A stretch of 64,000 bases of DNA, from NCBI RefSeq assembly GCF_022682495.2, contig NC_071397.1:28039427-28103426 (forward strand). Direction: 5' to 3'. Position numbers and translations under genes: made by a program. Below, one piece after another: positions 1 through 10,138 of this stretch (position 1 is its first letter; each line of letters begins with the position of its first letter). The notes under the pieces were generated by a model. That model made no database searches. It saw nothing but the letters and a program-made list of their open reading frames with translations, and was not told the DNA's origin. The DNA is from Desmodus rotundus (lineage: Eukaryota > Chordata > Mammalia > Chiroptera > Phyllostomidae).

Positions 1-495
1 TAGTGAATGTTTTTCTACTAATGAATCTGTTAGTAGATTCAGGGGCCTTTTTATTAGCTCTGTCAAGCTTCAGAAACTTTCAGTGTTTAAAATATGCCTC
101 AACATTTCAGATAGAGGTGTGGAGCCTGTGGACATGGTAGGGTATGTGGATAGCTAGGCTAAGAGGAGAAAACAACTACTTTCTCCAAATAGTTTGATTT
201 TTTTGTGTGTGGGGGGGTCTATATCATTTCCATCAAGGACACAGCTCCTATATTAAAATATTAAATTGGGATACATTCTTTGTGTCAAATTACATACACA
301 AAAGGAAGTTTCTGTTTATAGAAATGACCTAAATATACTCCTTCTCTTGACGAACTACTTCAGGTCAGTGGACTTCTCTTTTGGTGAAGATTATTATACT
401 CTGGTTTCTGAGAAGCTGAAAACCACTATGTTCTTCCTGCCCCTCATTTTAGTCCTTGTCCATGTTATTCCTTATTGCTTCCCTCCTCCTTTTAT
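1..495. other. unannotated AT-rich DNA
   Basis: No gene or repeat recognised. There is a short G run near 211-217. Open frames here are short and end at random stops. It runs up to the target-site duplication of the following L1. Confidence 0.5.
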
Positions 496-745
496 CTAAA
501 TTTTACTTTTTAAAATTTAATTATTGTTGTATTTTCCCACTACCATTTAGTCCCCTTACACCCCACTCCCCCAGCAATCACCACATTGTTGTCCATGTGC
601 ATGAGTCCTTTTTCCTTTTTGCTCAGTCCCTCCACTCCCGTATGATCTCACTCATATTGGAATCTAACAAACAGACTGATCTAACAAGGAAAACAGATAC
701 AGACTCATACATAGAGAGCAGATGCCAGCTAAATTTTGCTTTTAA
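496..745 (-). mobile_element. short twin-primed L1 insertion
   Basis: About 505-643 reads, on the minus strand, as the 3' end of a bat-type L1 (GGACTCATG, GTGGTGATTG, GGGGACTAAATGG, then an A-rich tail). From about 644 to 728 the neighbouring upstream L1 segment (GATCTCACTCATAT, ACAGACTCATACATAGAG) lies in the opposite orientation. A block inverted upstream of a normal 3' end is the classic product of twin priming during L1 integration. The insertion is flanked by near-identical copies of CTAAATTTTACTTTT at 496-510 and 729-743, with one A/G difference. It is 5'-truncated, has no coding capacity and can be treated as a dead insertion. Confidence 0.75.
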
Positions 746-764
746 ATAACAATAGTATTAACAA

Positions 765-935
765 TAATAGTAGCTGACACATATTGGCATTTATTGAACA
801 CTAACTGGGTACTAGACAGGGTGTTTAACACTTTGAACGATTATTGCACCTAATCCTTACAATAAATATACAAAATGGATGTTCTTATTATCTATATTTT
901 ATAAGTACAAAGCCAGGAACACTGGTGGTGGAGTA
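765..935 (-). mobile_element. MIR SINE fragment, antisense
   Basis: The wording follows the antisense MIR consensus: a stretch like 'tattgaacactaactgggtactagacagggtgtttaacactttga' (split: TATTGAACACTAACTGGGTA, then AACACTTTGA), then CCTAATCCTTACAA and TTATTATCTATATTTTATAAG. It is diverged, as expected of this ancient family. Confidence 0.6.
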
Positions 936-2940
936 CTTACCTGTTTCCGCCAGCTGGCTAGTGGAATGCAAATCGGCACCTAGGTGGTCAAGCTCCACAG
1001 CCTATGCTCTCAGCTCCTCTCTTACCAGGAGGTTGCGGGGGCTGGCAGGTGGAAGCTGGGAGGAGAATATAATCAAAGATGTGGTTGGTGTTTTGTAAAG
1101 TGTTCTGGATCTAACCTTCGACTTTCACTCTTATCAGAAGAATCAGGGAAACCTCGTTCCCCAGGAAGCCCCTTTCTTCCCCTGATCGTCTTTGAATGTT
1201 ATTAAATATTAAATTCATTCCAAAGCTGGTGCTATAGATTTCTGTTCTCTTGCCCCCCTGGCTCACTATGCTTCATCTTTTCTGCAGCAACTTTTATTCT
1301 GGGGGTTTCTCAGTCTTCTGCTCCTGTCCTTACTACTAACTTCTGTATTGAACATATTATTTGTCAATGACTAGTGTCATCTGTTATTTGAGTTTATCTG
1401 TCCCCTCTCCTGGTTGCTGATGTGCTTGCTTTGTAGAGTGTTTAAAAAAGAACCAACCTCCATATCCTACACCTATCTCTATTTTTATAGTATTTCTAGT
1501 TTAAGGCAGAATATTCTTTCTTCCTGCCAGAGTAACTTGAGTGCACCTCCCTGGCCCCTGTAGGGTGATCTCTACTGACCAGTTCTCAAGGCAGTTCCTT
1601 TTCGAAAACACCTGTGGTTAAGGGGCAACCCCACCTCTCTCCTACCCTAATTTCAGAGCTTTAGACTTGGGGATAACTATTAGCCCACTGGTTCCCATCA
1701 TTTCCTTGCCTGAGGTTCGGCTGTGTGGTCTATGTGGAAACTGAACTCCTGGAGGTATGCATGGATAATTTTAAATCTTCCTAAGCGCTTGCCTCCCACA
1801 ATAGTTTTCCTTCAGGGACCTGTTTTCTTCCTCATTTCCTTTCATTTCTTAAAATAAATAAAATACTAGTGGGGGAAGTTTAACTATTCTTGTTGTATTA
1901 ATCTTTTTTCACCCCTCAAACTGCTATGAAGTTAACCCCAGTGAGTCTTCATATGTGTCTGTACATTTTTTTTGTTGTGTGTTGTGTTTTGTTTCATTTC
2001 ACCCAGACCACGTCTCTTCACCCTCATGGAATGAGGGCAGTTGATGCTATCTTTATCTTTTCAGATGCCAGATCCACAACTCAAGACCTCATTTCTTTCT
2101 TCCTGCCGAAGGTGTGACCTGCTTACGTTCTCTGTCTCTGGTTCTCTCAGTTTCTCTCTGTCTAACCTAGTATGACATTTCCTTTGTCTTGAACTTCTTT
2201 TCCCTTCAGAATACTGGTGAACTGTTTGTAATTTCGAATCCCTTGTTTACAATGCAGTTCTCAAAAACAGCATGTAAAGTAATGTGAATTTTGTATGAGT
2301 TTTATGGTTAGTTCATAGAAAAGCAAACAGAATTTACAAAATTAGCAAATGATGGGAATTATGGAAAATACCAGTCCTCTGAAGACTTTATTTAAAATGA
2401 AATGAGAGCTAAATGTGCTTTCTAATATTCCCTGGTACTGACCCTTGACTTTCTGCATGGGCATTCCCCTGCCAACCTCCGGTTTTTATTTGGGGACTCA
2501 GCCAGCTCAGCAAAGCAATGAGATTTTAGCCTCAGGAAATGTTAAGGGTGACTTGGCTGCTGGGTCAGCTGTTAGCCCATCCCCATCCCAGTTGGAGATC
2601 CAGAGAGTGTGTGCTGGCCCACTTCTCTTTTTATTCTCTGTAGCTACTCTGATTGATTAATTCCCACTCATGGCTTCAATGACCACCAACTTGTATCTGC
2701 ATAGTTACTCATCACATGACCCAAGGAATGCTTCTTGCCCCTTAGTAGGTTAAACCTAATTAGCATACATTTTTTTTCCTGTGAACTAAGTACTGTAAAA
2801 ATACCTTACATATTAATGAGGTAAGTTTAGAAGGAGTGGCTTTTAGGGGAACATAATTCGTTGGGAAGGCATAGTTTTAAATGTCACTATAGCTTAAAGA
2901 TTCTGTCTGTTCTTGGCTCGAAATATTAAGCTATGGAATC
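936..2940. other. unique-looking DNA, no gene seen
   Basis: No confident repeat or gene. Pyrimidine-rich stretches occur around 1240-1440 and 1960-2190. Short open frames here have neither codon bias nor a recognisable domain. Confidence 0.45.
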
Positions 2941-2948
2941 AAAAGATA

Positions 2949-3030
2949 ACTCCTTTTATCTTTTGCTGAAGATAAAAGGAGTAAGAATACTTTTGCTGAA
3001 GAATACTTACTCTTCAGTAAGTATTCTTCA
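2949..3030. repeat. two adjacent perfect hairpins
   Basis: The first inverted repeat has 14-bp perfect arms (ACTCCTTTTATCTT at 2949-2962, its complement at 2969-2982) and a 6-nt loop. The second has 15-bp perfect arms (TGAAGAATACTTACT at 2997-3011, complement at 3016-3030) and a 4-nt loop. A shared direct repeat (CTTTTGCTGAAGA or close variants) runs through both, and an imperfect outer arm continues to about 3043. This looks like a local template-switch product rather than a known transposon. Confidence 0.85.
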
Positions 3031-3043
3031 AAAGTAAGAATTG

Positions 3044-4447
3044 AAGCTCCAAAAAATAATGAGTGAGGTGAAAATATTATTAATACATTTATTGACTTCC
3101 AAAGTACAGTAAAATTTTTATGAAATGGAAGTTTAGTAGAGGCTTAATTTATGTGTGAAATATCATTATTTTGCAACTTATCTGACTTCAGCAGAGATGA
3201 AACTTCTATAATAAATAGAGGCAGCAAGTTTTAGTGACTATGAATGAGAAGGCCAAGGGCATATCTATATTAGCAATTTTGGTCTTGATCTATATAGACA
3301 TTTCAATAGCTACCATTTAAACTCTTTTGTTTTTCATTTTGATAACTCTGGTTCTAACACTAGCATGCAGATGTGAATTTTTGCCTCTAGCGTATTTTAT
3401 TCCTACCTTGTCAAGATTACTGAGCACCCACATTCTCATAATATTACCCTGTACTTATCAGAAATCAAAAGGAGAAAGAATATAGGGGTGAAAGTGAGAG
3501 GGTAGGAATAAAAGGAGTCTTGTGAAATTGAGGATAGTGATCAGACATAGAAGTACGGGAGGAAGGTTTAGGAAAAAAGGAGACCCTGGGGAAAGACAGG
3601 AATAACAACGAGAAAAACAGGAGAGAGAAGTGCAGTGAACTATGACTGTGGATGTGTAGACCAGTGAATGGTTTGTGCTTTTTCCCATTTACTTGTATAA
3701 TAAACATTCTCCACTCTTGTCACCGTTGTTTGGAAGTCTCAGTGTGTAACAGCTGAGAGCACTTCTTTCTTGGAAGCAGCTGGCCAGCTTTAATTTCCAG
3801 AGTTCAAAGTTTTGATGTTTCCAAAATAAACGTTACTGAATACTAATGGTTTTGCTAAAAGATGAAAGAATTTTTTAAATAAATTCATTTTAGAACCTCA
3901 CAGATTGGGTCAGTTTATTATATGGGCTTAAATACTTCTGACGTTGAAACTCTGGCAGAAAACCCTTTTTGTTTGTTTTTGGCTTTGGATTATTAAGTCT
4001 ACCTTGCACCAGTGTAGCTGAAGGTCATCTTTGAATCAGCAGATATTTCCTACTTCTCAGCCTTTTCTTTGAGATCAGACTCCCGAGTTTATGCTCTAAT
4101 TAGGGATAACATATGGTCTGAACAACAGTAACAAAATGACACCTTGACGGAAACAAAAAGGCCCAGAAGGAAGTGGATTAGGCACTTTTCCACAGTGTTC
4201 AATTTTTGTGAGCAAATCATTCAGAGAATGTTGTTCCGAATCAAATAATCAGAGCCTCCACCATTTGTCTGCCTGCGCCCACTGCAGATTCTCGGCCTAC
4301 CTCATGTTGGAAGACTCCAATTTATTTTTTCATTGGTATCTGCAAATTTATGTTTTTTAATTTTTAGGTATATTTTATATGGTAATGTACATAAAATCAT
4401 TCCCAGATCGACTACTGGAGCCATTTTGTCCTGCAGGTCTTTTCACT
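3044..4447. other. unannotated DNA with a purine-rich patch
   Basis: No gene or family recognised. About 3460-3640 is GA-rich on the plus strand and gives pyrimidine-biased open frames on the minus strand that look like composition artefacts. Confidence 0.4.
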
Positions 4448-4572
4448 GCTCTGCTTCTGCCCTTCTGTCTCTGTCTCTGCCTGTCTGTCTCAGTCTCTCT
4501 GTCTGTGTGTCTTTCTCTTCCTCTGTGTTTCTGTCCCTTTATCTCCCTGCCACTCTCTCTCTGTCTATTGCT
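4448..4572. repeat. CT-rich low-complexity tract
   Basis: An imperfect TCTCTG/TCTGTC polypyrimidine array. The apparent proteins across it (runs of Ser, Leu, Cys) are low-complexity shadows. Confidence 0.8.
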
Positions 4573-5664
4573 TTCTGAATGAAATGGACATTTTTGAACT
4601 CTACCTTAAAGTTTTTATTTGCTTTGCCAACTTTACTTCAACTTTCATTTCCCATTGTGATTCTCCCATCCCCATCTTAACAGATTGCCTTCATTTTACC
4701 CCAGAGTTGTAACCTCCCATGTAGCAACTTTTCTTTAGTTTGAACACTCCAAGAGTAACAAAGGGCAATTCCTTTCCTTTCAATTATTCATATATCTGTC
4801 TTTAAATCCAAGTTAAAATTTTACTTTTAAATCTAGAAAATTGAAATTCATATCTTATCTCAGGATAATTTATCTGTCTTTTATTTACATGTATAGTTAT
4901 TAATGTTAGTAATTGTTACATAGGTATTAACAGATTTATTATCAAATTTATTTTATAGTAAAACAGTTTTATATTATTTATATATTACATGTGTTATACA
5001 TTTAAAATATAAATTACATATTTTATATCAAGAAATATTATGAAGTAATTTCTATTCATTAGAAGAACAGTAAGTACTTGCTAACTTTTGTTTTAAAAGA
5101 CTATCTTTTGGTTACATACAATCTAAACACTTTGTACCGATGTTCTTATCTATAAAGTAGAAATAATTGCTTGAAACTTTTTATTGAATATTTGAGTCCA
5201 TGGGTAGTATTTAAACTAATAATTTCTATAAAACTAGTTTCTGATAGTCTTGATTTTTAGATAATAAATTGTTAATTATATATTATTTTCAAAATTTATT
5301 GAGCACTTATTAATGTTGTCTGCTGATAAGCTAGGCAACAGTTTTAATGCCAAAAGACAACGTATAAGAGGAAACATACCCAAAACGATGAGTGGATTTT
5401 TAATTGTGCTGTTTTTTGTCAAGAAGTTATTGTACAAATGGTATTTTTTCTTCTGCTCAAGTCATATGGCACTATTGTCAGTGTTTACAAGAGTTATGTC
5501 ACCACGTGGTGGCAGAGAGATGGCTGGTGCACAGTTGTGCGCTGACCTGACCTAGGTTCATGTGTTTGTTTCACCATAGACAATCCGGGAAGTAATAGAA
5601 ATACTGACCTGGTAGGCCACAGCTTGACGGAGCGTCTTGTGTTCCACAGTACAATCAGCATGCT
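4573..5664. other. AT-rich unique DNA
   Basis: Very A+T-rich, especially 4800-5300. No gene seen. A 10-bp palindrome ACCACGTGGT at 5511-5520 contains a CACGTG E-box, and 5512-5525 (CCACGTGGTGGCAG) matches 12 of 14 positions of the CTCF core consensus CCASYAGRKGGCRS. Both are only sequence matches. Confidence 0.35.
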
Positions 5665-5807
5665 GAAAATTGTTTTAAGAAAAAAGGACTCATGGACACA
5701 GACAGCAGTGTGGTGATGGCTGGGGGAATGGGAGAATAAGTGGACTAAATGGTAATGGAAAAAATACAATAAAGATTAAATTAAAAGAAACAAGAAAATT
5801 GTTTTAA
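5665..5807 (+). mobile_element. L1 3' end with intact duplication
   Basis: The insert at 5679-5793 is a severely 5'-truncated L1 3' UTR (GGACTCATGGACACAGACAG, GTGGTGATGGCTGGGGG, GGACTAAATGGTAATGG, then a polyadenylation signal AATAAAGATT). The 14-bp target-site duplication GAAAATTGTTTTAA is perfect at 5665-5678 and 5794-5807. It has no coding capacity. The perfect duplication suggests a fairly young, lineage-specific event. Confidence 0.85.
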
Positions 5808-6034
5808 AGGTGCTTCAATTCAAAATGCACGTGTTGTCAGGATGAAGGGGGAAATACCAAAGAGTTTATAAAAAATGGGAGACTTGGGGAGTATGCATTT
5901 TATAGTTTGATATATGGCATGCCATAAGAATAACAATGAGTCATTTCCAAGAGATGGGAAAACATAAAAACTTTTTTTTTTGTTCTGAAAAAGTCTCCTA
6001 TTATAATGTAAATGTTTAAAAATATATAGACTTT

Positions 6035-6240
6035 GGAATTAAATCTGAATTCCTTTCTTTTTCTTGGCATTCCAGCTAAGTAATCCTTAGAACATAAGTT
6101 CTCAAAATTGAGTATTCTTGTCTATAAAATAAGGTTAATATGACCCATGTCATATTGAAGTTATAAGGAGAATCAAATGAATTGATGCACAGAGTGTATT
6201 AGCAAAGTGCACAAAATGGTAGTTATTTTTATTGTCATTA
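6035..6240 (+). mobile_element. MIR SINE, sense
   Basis: The order of MIR landmarks is kept: a run like TTGTCTATAAAATAAGG, then GAATCAAATGAATTGATGCA and AGCAAAGTGCACAAAATGG, close to the usual 'cctcatctgtaaaatgggg ... aaatgagttaatacatg' pattern. Diverged and without duplications. Confidence 0.6.
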
Positions 6241-6555
6241 TAGTTTTGCATTAAATTATTGATTTTATTTATGCCAAAATTTAAAGACCTTGAGGATATT
6301 TCTCTCATGGCAGAGGACAGGTACTAGGGCAAAACTATCGTCCGATAAGGAAGTAGTTGGAAAGTACTTTAATATTAATACCTGTTACAGTTCTGTGCAT
6401 TGAAATTGCAGCAGAGACTCGAATGTGTTGTCAAGGCATGTGATGGTTTCTATAAGCTTCTATTTGGTAGTTCTGAAGATTCTTTAGCCCATATCTCTCT
6501 GCTCTTTATTTTTATCCTGCTTCCATGCCCCTTCCGTGTAGGGGTTTGTGAAGAA

Positions 6556-6740
6556 AAGTAAGTTTACTGATGTTTATTATGCACTGATTATCCGGGAGAT
6601 CTTTTCATTTACTTTTTCTTGCTTGCTTCTCACAATAATATTTTCTGGTCAGTAGTATTAGATTCTTTTAAATGAATGAACAGCTGAGGGATTGGAGAAG
6701 GTAGATTCTGTCCCGTGGTCGTGGCCCTAATTACTGTTAC
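6556..6740 (-). mobile_element. probable MIR fragment, antisense
   Basis: TGATGTTTATTATGCACTGA followed by TTTACTTTTTCTTGC and CTTCTCACAATAATATTTTC resembles antisense MIR. It is strongly diverged, so the family call is tentative. Confidence 0.4.
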
Positions 6741-7149
6741 ACACTGTGGCCCATTCTTCCCCTGATCTCCCATGCTATTTCAAAGATTACTTCCAAATTT
6801 ATAAAAGGAAGGGAAGAAATCTTTTGGTAAATGCGTGAACAGTTAGTGTTTTGTTTCAGACATTCCACTTGGTGCTTTTACATAGACCGTATTACATTTC
6901 ACCAAGACTTTTTATATCAACCATTTTATTCCATTTGGTGTCTTGTTAAGATATTCTTGGCTATGATTAACAGAAAATAACTGAATTCAAAATGCTGCAA
7001 TAACAAAGGAAGATATTCTACCTCACAGTGTATCCAAAGGTAAGAAGAGGAATGACTAATGGGTAGACAATCTGCAAAGTCGACTATCCTTCCATGGAAT
7101 ATGTGTGTTGATGCATATGTCTGCGGGGGATGTTGACAAGAGCATGGAA
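6741..7149. other. unannotated DNA
   Basis: No gene or repeat recognised between two MIR-like blocks. Confidence 0.4.
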
Positions 7150-7154
7150 TTTAA

Positions 7155-7365
7155 ACCTTCATGAGCTCCGTCTACCTGCCAAGCATTTTAGTTACACGAT
7201 TCAATCAGGATTGGTATTATTTAGATTAAACAAAGACACTAAGGGTCAGCTAGGTCAAATGAGTTGTTCAGAGTTACACAAATCATAATTGGTAGTCTGG
7301 TCATTCAAATCTAAGTTTTTCTGATTTTAAGATCTGTTCTTTTCAGTGTGCACACCACCTTTCTT
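7155..7365 (-). mobile_element. probable MIR/L2 fragment, antisense
   Basis: Pattern AAGACACTAAGGGTCAGCTA, then GTTCAGAGTTACACAAATCA and TTCAAATCTAAGTTTTTCTG, matches the antisense MIR segment that normally reads 'gaaactgaggcacagagagg ... ggtcacacagct ... gattcgaacccagg'. Confidence 0.45.
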
Positions 7366-7568
7366 CCATTAACATGCAGTGAGAAAACTTGCAGTTGAAG
7401 TATCCATTTGCCTCAACTAAACTATAGGGTAAATTTTTCCTTGCTCATTTTGTGTGAATACCTCTATGTTGATAGGGCCTATATGTACAATCTAGTTGAA
7501 TAGATTTGAAATATATTATCCTTTCTGATCCATTGTGATTTTGTATGTCCAAGCTCATTAAAGAAGCC

Positions 7569-7614
7569 TGAAGATATTAAAAATAAGCAGCAGCAGCTTG
7601 AAGATATTAAAAAT
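7569..7614. repeat. 16-bp direct repeat around a CAG run
   Basis: TGAAGATATTAAAAAT occurs at 7569-7584 and again at 7599-7614, with a short AGCAGCAGCAGCT interval. This is a local tandem duplication with no coding context. Confidence 0.85.
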
Positions 7615-9639
7615 CTCCTAAATTTGTGGGCCCATGTTTTATGGGCCCTTTAATACAGACTCTATTTTCTGTATTTATTAGTACATGCTAACATTTATAC
7701 CACAGCTTAGTTTCAATTTCTTTTCTAGAGGTTTTATGGAGTCAGCTCAAACCAGCTCACCATCAGTGGCCACATTGGTAGCTTGAAATTGCCCAGGCTG
7801 AGGGTATTTATACCGCAGAATTAGAAAACACTACAAATTAGAGTTTCCACCTTCCTCCTGTGGCTACTTCCCACCTTCTACTGCCCCAGGAGAACCAGCA
7901 GTTAAGCTTTTTCAAGCTCTTCAGTGCTTTTAACTTTCTTTGCTAAGAAGTCTGCTGAAGTATTTGGAAGGTTTGTGAAAAGTCTGCATCTAAGCAAAAT
8001 AATTTACTCTCCTGTTTGCTAGAGATAAGCTCTGACTTTTGGAAATGATTTACCTTCTCTGAGCCTGTAAACTTAAGATTCAAATAGTCTTTATTGTAGG
8101 ATTAATTTTCTCATGTTCTTTATGTCCATGAAGAAACACTGGCATAGAGTTGGCTTTCTTCATTTCTCACTTAGGTGCTTATTTTTCTACGTGAGATGTT
8201 CAGCAGTTTTCAAGTTCTACCCAAGAATGTTTTCTTTGAAAGGGCTGTCTTTTCCAAAAAGTGCCACTATATTTTATGATATTTATAAATAAATTGCTTC
8301 AACTTGACTTGAACAACCTTTCAATAAAGGGCAATCTTTAAGGAAAATTTTGACTTCTGCCATATCAACAGTTTTTAAACGTCAAGTATGCATAGCTCTT
8401 AAAAAATGTCCTTATAGCAATAGATCCTAACAAAATTCACAGCACTTTGTAATAATTCCAGATTTAGAGTCCCAGTTATAGATGCTACTATAGCATAGCC
8501 AATTCAAACTAGACTCAATGAAAGTCTTGGCATTAAGAAGGATATATTTTAGAATGCTATATTGTAACAAATTCTGATCTACCAATATATTAGATATTTG
8601 AAATGATGAAAATAAAAGTTATTTTATAGAAAGTCTTCCTGAATGGATAAAATAAAAGATGAATTTTAGTGTAGATAAGAACAAAGCTCTGCTTTTAGGG
8701 AAAAGTGTTTCTACTTGTAAGTCACTGGGTCTGAGAGAGCTCCAAAGACTGGAAGCATCCATTCTATGTGTGTGTTTGATTCTGTTTTTTAAAATTTGAT
8801 GCCTTCTATTGAACAGACTTCTTCATGTAACTAACCATATTTAATGAAGATATAAAAATTAACCGAAATTTTCTTATGATTTTGTGAATTAATAAAGCCA
8901 TTCTGTCTACCATCTTACATAAATGTAATTGATATGTCTCAAGAAAGAAATATAGAGAAATTTCATTGGACATGTGATTTGATTAAGGAGATGTGAGGCA
9001 AGTGATATAAATTAGAATAATTATAAAGAATTATGTATGTTATTCCAGAAAACCGAGGCCTGGAAAAGGGAATAACTGAAGCATAAAAATTCATCGCTAT
9101 GGTGACCACAGGCTCATTCAGGGAGCTGAAATAAGTTAGAATGAGGAGGAACTTACTGAAACCACTTTAAACAGTGAAGAGTAAACTTTTGAAGACTGTT
9201 ACATAAAGAGAAGATAAAAACAGTAAACAGGCTGAATAATATTTCTAATACAGTTCAGCCTGTTTTAAACAGTAAAGCTTTTCGGTGTATCTTAAATGAC
9301 CGAGGAAACATATTTGTAAATGTTTTAGCCATCCATGTATGTCAGTGTTCTCAGGTGTTAATGAGCCTCAGAGTCACAGCCATGCTTTCTTCCAACTGTT
9401 GATTTCTAAGCACTACCACAAATCTAAGTTGGAATTCATGGTGATTGGGGCCTATGACTGAATTCTAATAATTATGGTGTGATTCAGCTAAGCCATGGAC
9501 CACTTAGAGAAATCCTGCTTTCTATTGATGTTAGGAAAGAACACCCTGGTATAGTTTTGGAAAGTATGATTGCCTCCAACTAATGTATGTTCTGGTGCCT
9601 GTGTCAGCTCCAATTACAATGATCTACCATTGACTCACT
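7615..9639. other. unique-looking DNA
   Basis: About 2 kb with no recognised gene or repeat. It contains a perfect inverted repeat with 12-bp arms, AAACAGGCTGAA at 9225-9236 and its complement at 9254-9265 around a 17-nt loop, bordered on both sides by AAACAGT-type words. Confidence 0.5.
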
Positions 9640-9915
9640 GAACAGGTCCTATGCCATTAAGCCTTTTGTATTTTCTCAAGTTGTTGGCCTCTTGCTGAAA
9701 TTCCCTTGTCATTGCATTTACTTATCGAGGTCATATTCATCTTTCAAGATCCATTTGGTATCTCCCCTCCTCTGGGAAATCAGCCCCAGTGCACTCAGAA
9801 TCCCTCGCTCAACCCTGTGTTTCCATAAGACATTGAACATGTGTTATCATTTATGATAGTGCAGATTGCATCTATATAGAGTGATTTTTACCTGTTAGGT
9901 AAGTGCTTATCTATC
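9640..9915 (+). mobile_element. L2 3' UTR fragment
   Basis: Sense L2 wording: CTTTCAAGATCCATTTGGTA, TCCCCTCCTCTGGGAAATCA, then the CCATAAGACATTGAACATGT and later TTAGGTAAGTGCTTAT region. In L2 this is the stretch just before the 3' end. Non-coding remnant. Confidence 0.55.
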
Positions 9916-9923
9916 CGCTAGAT

Positions 9924-10138
9924 CAGGGCTTGGCAAATTATGGTCTGCAGGCAAAACCTAGCCCTCCGACTGTTTTGTAAATAATGTCTTATGGGAACAC
10001 AGCCGTGTCCATCTGATTACACAGTGTCTAAGACTGCTGTGCGCTGCAACAGCGGAGTTGAGTAGTGGTGACAGGGACGAATGGTCCTCAAAGCCTAAGA
10101 TATTTACCATCTGGTTCTTTACAGGTTGCCAACTCCTG
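9924..10138. mobile_element. hAT-Charlie nonautonomous element
   Basis: Terminal inverted repeats CAGGGCTTGGCAAATTATGG at the left and, read from the right, CAGGAGTTGGCAACCTG. The interior matches the widespread placental element with 'ggaacacagcc', 'gctgcaacagcggagttgag', 'aagcctaagatatttaccat'. About 215 bp and non-coding. The 8-bp target duplication is no longer recognisable. I recognise the family type but do not give a subfamily name. Confidence 0.7.

Noticed and set aside
4333..4582. Leu/Ser/Cys-rich frames of 81 and 67 codons
   Set aside because: Translation of a (TCTCTG)n-like low-complexity tract.
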